A stretch of DNA of 64,000 nucleotides from Ambrosia x helenae (taxonomy: Eukaryota > Streptophyta > Magnoliopsida > Asterales > Asteraceae), in assembly GCA_030844895.1 (NCBI GenBank), contig CM061228.1, positions 135,947,068 to 136,011,067 on the forward strand. Direction: 5' to 3'. Under the pieces are notes generated by a model. That model was not told the DNA's origin and searched no databases. It saw only the letters and a list, made by a program, of their open reading frames with translations. Made by a program: the position numbers and the translations under genes. This document shows, piece by piece, positions 57,602 through 64,000 of the stretch. Numbering within the stretch: the stretch's first letter is position 1; each line of letters starts with the position of its first letter.

Positions 57602-57779
57602 TGTTTGTGGTACTTGTGTGACATCTTTGGGTGTTCAGACTACATATCAAAAAACAACTTGTGTGATTAATGTAATAATAGGGGAAGAGGTAAGCCAAAT
57701 AAAAAACCTCTTTGGGGGCATGTAACATGATATGCATTAATATACATATATTTAGCACCATTTTATTCTCGCTTTTTAA

Positions 57780-59330
57780 TGATTTTCTTGTAAATATTGC
57801 TAAATTAGTTATAAGTTTATTTATTTTTAATTTTCAGGACGATTGGGCCGCAAATTGACAAAGGAATTGAAAAACAAAGAAGATAAAAAAATGTCAAGTT
57901 GCAGCTCAAAACACGGGTCGTGCATGAAAGGCACGCCCCGTGCCTAATCCTCAAGACAATACAAAATATTGTTCACCTCAAGATAAGACGCAGTGGTGGT
58001 CCCTCAGCGAGCTAAAACGCAACAGTGTGTCACAAAAAAAACTGCAAACTTCACAGAAGCATGTACCGGGTCACAAAATGAGTTACGAGTACTCATTATA
58101 TGAATCGTGACTATCTTGACGGGACTAAGCTAAAAAATGGTTTTCATGGTCAAAATATTAAGGTACGAGTCATGCCTCTCGAGACGAGAATACGACTCGA
58201 CACGAACCGTGCCTCACCTGACACACCCCGAGCCTCTAGAAAACAACCAAAAAAAAAAACTTTGGATGATATTCTGAAGATTTTATGGGGCCCACAAGAC
58301 TGTACCACGCCCCGTGTGTGGCTCCCAGTAATAATCATCCAGGCATGTGTTGTGCCTCACCTGCAAGGTCTATAAAAGACACCCTCCACCTTCATTTTAA
58401 GTTGCTCAATTCTTTTCTCACATCATACAACACACTCTACTTCTAGCCACTTCTTTTACCTTTGTAATCTTGAAGATTTGTAAGGAACAACATAAACATT
58501 TATCAATCTTGTAATTATTAATACAATCTTTTTCAAGTTTGGTGAAAACTATCTTAATGACCAATCTTGGCTAAGGTTCTTTGTGGGTGTTTGGGTGAGA
58601 TACACCTCTTGTTAAGGAATTAACTACAACAAGCCATGGATTAACAAGAGGTGTGTGTGCGTGTTAGTAACTTTAAGTAAGAAGTTTCATATTGAACGTG
58701 AGTGAAACATTGGTGTTGTCGCTAGCGCGAGGTATTGGTGTTTCATCTAAAACCCTTAAAAACTAACTAAGCATCTTGTGTTGCCGCTAGCGCGGAACAT
58801 TCATGTTTTCTATGTCTATGTAGAGTCAAACATGTTGATGCCTCGAGAGGGTGGGGGGGGGGGGTAAAGGTTTTGGTATGGGACTTTGGGTTTGGAAACT
58901 CTTACCTTGGTGTGGAGATATGATCAAGGCAATAAATGACTTGATTGTTAAGGATTAAAAACTAATATATTTTCAATAATAAAACTCGGTGTTTGAATAG
59001 TTTCCCGTTGATTATGTTAACAAGTTGAGTGAGATAAATCACTTATGTTATTTTCTTACTTAATACTAAACAACAACGGTATATAGTTTCCCTGCTGATT
59101 CAGTAATATCGTTGTGGTTTGACCCGACCTTGCGGGGAGTTTACTTGCTGATTCAAGAAAACGTGGTCGAATGTACGAGGGACCCTAAAAGGGAACTCTA
59201 CAACTTTATGGCATTAATAGAATACAACTTCTTACCTAAAAACCGATTAAGATCCATTGTAATTGTTAGTTAGTGAAGCATCAAGAGGTAACATGTATCC
59301 CAAACACCCATTCTCCAATCTTTTTTTTAT
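57780..59330 (+). mobile_element. Possible LTR-retrotransposon 5' region
   Basis: A stretch with repeated CACGCCCCGTG-like motifs (57910-58330) is followed by a TATA box (TCTATAAAAGACACC near 58370) and CT-rich, T-rich sequence with poly(A)-signal-like AATAAT. Later parts have a G12 run (58851-58863). Suggestive of an LTR promoter and leader, but no LTR pair, primer-binding site or coding frame was found. Confidence 0.35.
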
Positions 59331-59689
59331 TCTTATTTTATTTTATTTTACGAGCCACAAAGCTAATCTTTCCTTTTGGATCAACTAGATGTTGACGAAG
59401 ACTTGGTACTAAAAGCCTTAAGTATCATTATACGGTCTAAGTACCTTACCATCACTGTATTACACAAACGATGGGTACACTTGCCCCAATGTGGAGTAAA
59501 GAGCGATGCTCTCTTATTATGTTTATAAATTAGGACTTGAACTAGAGTAGCAACCAGCAAAAATATATTAATAATTATATACACTCTAACACACGTCATA
59601 ACACCCTAAGCAAGTCCGATATCTATCATGGATAAAAGATAATGGGTTCATAAGGAGTGATATGCCTCAAACATAACCAACATGTATTG

Positions 59690-59815
59690 AGCGCATTGGT
59701 TATGGATCCATCAGAACTCCGCAGTTAAGAGTGTGCATGTTTGAATAGTACTAGAATGGGTGATCTCTCAAGAAGTATCCACTCGGATAACGAAACATAA
59801 ATTCGTGAGCTTCTT
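59690..59815 (+). pseudogene. 5S rRNA-like sequence, copy 1
   Basis: ATGGATCCATCAGAACTCCG, CAGTTAAGAGTGTGCATG and AGTACTAGAATGGGTGATC correspond to nucleotides about 30 to 100 of plant 5S rRNA, including the internal A-box and C-box. The first 30 bases are only weakly similar, and there is no T-run terminator directly after. Confidence 0.7.
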
Positions 59816-60039
59816 GTAGCCAAAAGTAATAATATTTGTGATATAAGAGGTCAAATGTTACAAATAGTATTAGAGTCACTCATGTGCCATTCGAGATGGT
59901 GCGGCAAACCTCATCAAGGATGGTGAGTCCCCATGGGTGCTCAATAGGACATATTAGGCAATTTTCACATCCGTGATTACGATGTGTGAGTAAAACCTCA
60001 TCGAGAAAGATGAATCCATAAGGGCTGATTGTAATACCC

Positions 60040-61000
60040 TAAGCAAAACCCACATCGGTTGTGTACATGGGAGATTTCAGATTCATAAGGAATAATCCAC
60101 CTCAACCAATGCATTTTGGGCACATTGGCTATGGATCCCACCAAAACTCCCTAGTTAAGAATGCTTAGTTGGGAGTAATATAAGGATGAGTGACTTTCTA
60201 GGAAGTTTCAACTTGGGTTACAAAAAACAAACCTGTAAGTTCCTCTTCAACGTTAAATTTAAGATAAATATATGAAATCATTATTGTTTTCGTTTTCATG
60301 AATGTCACTTATTTGTCGTTGAATTGCATAACATTCACATATTTGTTATTAATTTCGCGGATTTTATGTATTTATTTACCTTAAAACGAACAATATTCGT
60401 TTTGAGAAAAAAATGTCTTGCAATTAATGGGAGACTTAAACCTCATTGTAAGAACGAATTAGGTTTGTTTTTGAAGTAATTAAGCTCAAGCGTTTATAGA
60501 GTCCAAACTAAATACCCTAAGCAAAATCCACATTGGTTGTGTACATGGGAGATGTCGGATTCATAAGGAATAATCCACCTCAACCAATGCATTTTGGGCA
60601 CATTGGCTATAGATCCCACCAGAACTCCGTAGTTAAGAATGCTTAGTTGGAAGTAATATAAGGATGAGTGACTTTATAGGAAGTTTCAACTTGGGCTACA
60701 AAAAACAAACCTGTAAGCTCCTCTTCAACGTTAAATTTAAGATAAATATGAAATCATTATTGTTTTTGTTTTCGTGACTGTCACTTATTTGTCGTTGAAT
60801 TGCATAACATTCACATATTTGTTATTAATTTCACAGATTTTATGTATTTATTTACCTTAAATCGAACAATATTCGTTTTGTGGAAAAAAAATGTCTTGCA
60901 ATTAATGGGAGACTTAAACCTCATTGTAAGAACGAATCAGGTTTGTTTTTGAAGTAACTTAAGCTCAAGCGTTTATAGAGTCCAAACTACATACTCGAGC
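60040..61000 (+). repeat. Tandem repeat (about 480 bp, two units), each with a 5S rRNA-like part
   Basis: Unit 1 starts near 60048 and unit 2 near 60519, both with AATACCCTAAGCAAAA, and they are nearly identical over their length. Each carries a decayed 5S-like segment (60128-60215 and 60608-60695: ATCCCACCAGAACTCCG.., AGTTAAGAATGCTTAGTTGG, AAGGATGAGTGAC). Confidence 0.8.
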
Positions 61001-61115
61001 CTGTATAAATAAATGTTATTTTTTATTAATTAATTGAGACAAATAAAATTTTTCCTTACAATATTAACTTAAACTAGAAGATAACGGCGAAGAAAAAAAA
61101 GGGAATTGAATTTTA

Positions 61116-61314
61116 GAGGGTGTTTGGGATTGCATTTTGAAAACGGATTATGCGTTTTGCTATAGTAGGAGTGGATTTGCTTTTAGATTATTGCGTTCTA
61201 GTAGCCTAAAAATCTATTTTAAAACTCAACCCCAAACACTAAAAAGTGATTATTTGCATTTTCAAAACGTAATAATATAAAAATTCATTTCAAAACTCAA
61301 CCCCAAACACCCTC
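61116..61314. mobile_element. PIF/Harbinger (Tourist-like) MITE
   Basis: 199 bases, ends GAGGGTGTTTGGG and CCCAAACACCCTC (perfect 13-bp inverted repeat), TTA on both sides (61113-61115, 61315-61317). Confidence 0.88.
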
Positions 61315-61317
61315 TTA

Positions 61318-61852
61318 ATAACCCAAGCTATTTAAAATCGGCCGTTAGCACCCCAACTAAAAAATTAGCAATATATAACCTAAACTACTAAACTATTAAA
61401 ATGTTTGATTTGAACACCCAATTTGAGTTAACTCACTATATTAACATGTTTTTGGTGTTTAGAGCATTCACGGTAACTTCTCCATCCCCCATTTACTCAC
61501 AACCAATCACAATCACATATTACATTAAAAATCATTACAGTTTCTCTCTCCTCCACTCACAACCATTTTCAACAAATATTAAAAAATAAATACAGTTTCC
61601 AGTTTTCCCCAAAAGATTTCCAAATAACTCCAAATATACCGATTAATACTAGATTCCCTATTTTTCTTCCCTCACAACCCCTCAAAACCACCCCATATAA
61701 TTTGAGTCTTAAATAAAAATGGGGGAGGCCCCGATATTTACAGCATCGTTAAGGTGAAAACCCCAATCTAACCCCTCTTTAACAGTTATTCTCCCTCCAA
61801 ATTCCATTCCAAATCTGTTAAAAGAGCGATTAACTGCTTACGTCACTCAACA
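61318..61852. other. Promoter-side region of the coiled-coil gene, with a repeat remnant
   Basis: 61318-61450 resembles the foldback element at 15500-15620 (ACCCAATTTGAGTTAA). The remainder has no ORF and no recognised promoter element. Confidence 0.45.
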
Positions 61853-62778
61853 ATGGCGGTTTCATCTACCTTCAAAGACAGACTCCAACAAATGGAAGAC
61901 ACCAGAAACCAACGCCTCTCTCTTCTCCAGGTAACCTTCACACACATTCTTAATACCTACATACATTTATTCATTCACTTGTATTATTAATAAACAGGCC
62001 GAGAAAGACCTCCAGCTTAGCAAATCCCAAACCCTAGCTTCCAAACATTCCGCCATCAGAAACATCGAGCAAAGGTGTCTTAAGCTTCAACACCAAATCG
62101 CCTCACAACAATTCATCATTTCTTCTGTTAAATCTCAACTCGATCGGGTCGATTCGGTTTATCTTCATCAAATCCAGCGCTTCAGGTTTATAACGTCTAA
62201 TTCATTAGTAATTATGTTGTTATGTTAGGTGATGTTGATGATTTTGGTTTTAAATTAGGGATTTGAAAAGTGAAGTGGAGAATTTGGAGGAGCTGGAGAA
62301 GGAGAAGGATAAACATTTTGGTTTGAAAGCTCGTGAGATTGAGGAATTTAGGGCTCAAGCTGATATGTTTCAAACCGAATGCGAAAGGCGTGTGGTGGAG
62401 TTGAGGAATTGTTTGAATGAGGTAAATGTCTTTTTACCGGTTAATAAATAAGTGTGAATTATATGAAAATTGTTCTGATCCTGTGCTTGTTGTGCCATAG
62501 ATATTGTGACTAAAGAGTTTAAATTGTAGTGTATGTTTGTTTTATACTTCTGTTGATTATTCTGCCAGCTCAACTCGAGTTTCGTCCAACTTCAACATAG
62601 TGCTGGGTATTCGAACAGTTCGGACTTAGCTGCAGCTGAAATGAGAAAATCCAGGCTTCAAGCTATGAAAGAGAGTTTAGATAGAAAGCTGGCTTCTAAC
62701 TACGAGACAAGGGCACAATTGCAGAAACAGCTGAAGAGTATGCTTATTTCACAAAAGAGAATGGAGGAAGCCGTCTAA
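61853..62778 (+). CDS. Small coiled-coil protein, unrecognised
   Basis: Four exons, 61853-61930, 61998-62185, 62259-62421 and 62569-62778, with GT-AG introns, give 212 aa without a stop. Starts MAVSSTFKDRLQQMEDTRNQ and ends LKSMLISQKRMEEAV. The protein is almost wholly charged and helical, with heptad-like spacing (SEVENLEELEKEKDKHF, RVVELRNCLNELNSSFVQL); no signal peptide, membrane segment or catalytic motif. It reminds me of the coiled-coil part of kinetochore proteins such as SPC25, but the globular RWD domain expected there is absent, so I do not assign it. Exon 3 exists again downstream as a broken copy. It is convergent with the oxidosqualene cyclase gene. Confidence 0.75.
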
Positions 62779-62893
62779 TGTGGTTTGAAAGGTAGCATAA
62801 ATCTAAGACAAAAGACTTGGTATAGACAAATTTAACAAAGAATTGTGCATAAGTATAATGGGTTGCTCACTTGCTACAACACAATAAGTACTT

Positions 62894-62986
62894 TTATAGG
62901 TATTGCCCATGATGTTTGAACTAGGTTCATACGATTTGCATAATTACATTTGACAGTGTATATACCTCACTAGGGCAAGACTTGTT
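62894..62986 (-). pseudogene. Fragment of an oxidosqualene cyclase exon
   Basis: About 90 bases match 63835-63910, the cyclase exon (ATGATGTTTGAACTAGG against ATGATGTTTGAACCAGG; TAGGGCAAGACTT in both), with small indels. Only part of one exon is present. Confidence 0.8.
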
Positions 62987-63195
62987 AGGTTGCTAGGTGA
63001 AGTTGACGATTTTGATTTCCAATTAGAGTTTTGAAAAGTGAAGTGGAAAATCTGGAGGAGTTGGAGAAGGAAAAGGACAAGTATTTTGCTTTGTAAGCTC
63101 GTGATGTTAATGAATTTAGAGTTCGAGCTGAGATATTTTAAGCTGAATGCCAAAGGCATGTGTAGGAGTTGAGGAATTTTGTGAATGAGGTTATA
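62987..63195 (+). pseudogene. Broken copy of exon 3 of the coiled-coil gene
   Basis: Aligns with 62222-62421, including intron 2 end. The encoded line begins LKSEVENLEELEKEKDK as in the intact gene but then has three in-frame stops, and other exons are missing. Confidence 0.88.
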
Positions 63196-63409
63196 GCCTT
63201 TACACCAGTTCATTAATCTTTTTTTAAGATAATTGCACAAAAGTTTGGTAATAACTTGATGAAACATATATTTAAAAATGACGAGTACAAGGCTATATAT
63301 AGCCTTCGGTTTGACAGTTAATTACAATTATTTTTTATGCCAAGCGTTGGGTCCTTCAACTAACTTATAACCCATGTATTGACCCTTATTCAACTGACCC
63401 ATGCAGACT

Positions 63410-64000
63410 TTAACTGATCCAAACTCGTTTGCGGTATTCCCCAAGTGCCCAAAGCGGGAAGATGTTCCTGTATTCTGCATAATGTAACATGCAGTTCTTC
63501 ATGTAAACTCCAGCAATTTCCTGCAAAATTCTTCTTAGATGTAAATGGAAATTGTTGGCTGAAAGTGAGACAGTAGAAGAAGCTGCGCCCATGATTAGAT
63601 AAATGGTAGAGGCTTTAGCTCTTGTTACCTGTTGAGGAAAATCTCCATTATCCATCTGTGCATTAATTAGTATTTTTGCTGCTTTATGCAAGGGTGCTGG
63701 ATCTCTTTCGGCCTAGTATAAGAACAAAAGAAAATGAGTTGATGTGTCTTGCCCTTGAAAAGTTAATGATGATTTGCCGGAATAAGGTTGATTATTTAGT
63801 GTAAACTAACCTGTCCGCCTAACATAAGACCAAGCATAGCCCATGATGTTTGAACCAGGTTCGTACGATTTGCTTCCAATGGTGTATATACTTCACTAGG
63901 GCAAGACTTATAACTCTCCCCCCATCCACCCTCTTCGTTTTGTTTTGAAAGGAAAAAATCAACTGCTTTACGAACTGCTTTACTGTTTGTATATGTTTTT
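63410..64000 (-). CDS. Oxidosqualene cyclase (triterpene or sterol synthase), 3' end only
   Basis: Three last exons on the minus strand: 64000-63811 (continues outside), 63712-63629 and 63520-63410. Encoded segments are EEGGWGESYKSCPSEVYTPL, NRTNLVQTSWAMLGLMLGGQ, then AERDPAPLHKAAKILINAQM-DNGDFPQQ and MKNCMLHYAEYRNIFPLWAL, ending RKRVWIS. DGDFPQQ/NGDFPQQ and QxxxGGW are QW repeats of the OSC superfamily, which cyclise 2,3-oxidosqualene on the ER membrane to beta-amyrin, lupeol, cycloartenol and others. The product-determining residues (the MWCYCR region) lie outside the window, so the specific enzyme cannot be named. No break in the visible part. The gene extends past the right edge. Confidence 0.92.

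Noticed and set aside
61853..62778. Kinetochore protein SPC25
   Set aside because: The coiled coil is similar in kind, but the globular C-terminal domain is missing and similarity is not specific enough.

Overview
This is plant nuclear DNA from a eudicot, most likely an asterid of the daisy family (Asteraceae). Support for plant: a 17-exon CUL4 gene, a plastid carotenoid cleavage dioxygenase, a small plastid outer-envelope protein, a plant oxidosqualene cyclase, GT-AG introns and dense plant transposons. The family call rests on remembered similarity of the MULE, LTR and MITE families and is less certain. The DNA is AT-rich and most of it is transposon-derived.

Layout. 1-2602 is one long LTR, cut by the window edge. 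2603-5911 (minus) is a decayed Mutator-like transposase gene with FAR1, MULE and OTU regions and introns full of (TTA)n; an array of near-palindromes lies behind it (6168-6440). 7630-8508 is a 5'-truncated LINE. 10703-12475 (minus) is an intact intronless CCD4-type gene. 14556-28304 is a transposon graveyard: a Copia-like solo LTR, another long LTR, a MULE carrying a GRF zinc-finger gene (20315-22052), a second long-TIR MULE (22177-23389), five hAT-type MITEs with readable 8-bp target duplications, a hAT transposase remnant and a Ty3/gypsy primer-binding site. 30038-36048 is a MuDR-type transposase pseudogene split by a 2.6-kb solo LTR with a 5-bp target duplication. 37861-39463 holds three SINEs, 40571-42555 a CACTA-like element with a minisatellite. 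46296-46532 encodes an OEP7-like protein. 49300-55080 (minus) is CUL4. 56263-57500 is a Copia remnant. 59690-60700 holds three 5S-rRNA-like sequences, two of them in a tandem repeat of about 480 bp. 61853-62778 is an intact four-exon coiled-coil gene, and the 3' end of an oxidosqualene cyclase gene enters from the right edge (63410-64000, minus). A decayed tandem duplication lies between these last two.

Five host genes look intact or intact within the window: CCD4 (carotenoid cleavage in plastids), OEP7-like (plastid outer envelope), CUL4 (scaffold of CRL4 ubiquitin ligases), the coiled-coil gene and the triterpene/sterol cyclase. They are not a functional cluster. The most unusual signals are tRNA-like A-box/B-box modules repeated inside the long LTRs, the microsatellite-filled introns of the first MULE, the GRF gene carried between MULE inverted repeats, the 5S-like tandem units, a probable GC-AG intron in CUL4, and the duplication joining pieces of two convergent genes. 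All boundaries were read by eye.
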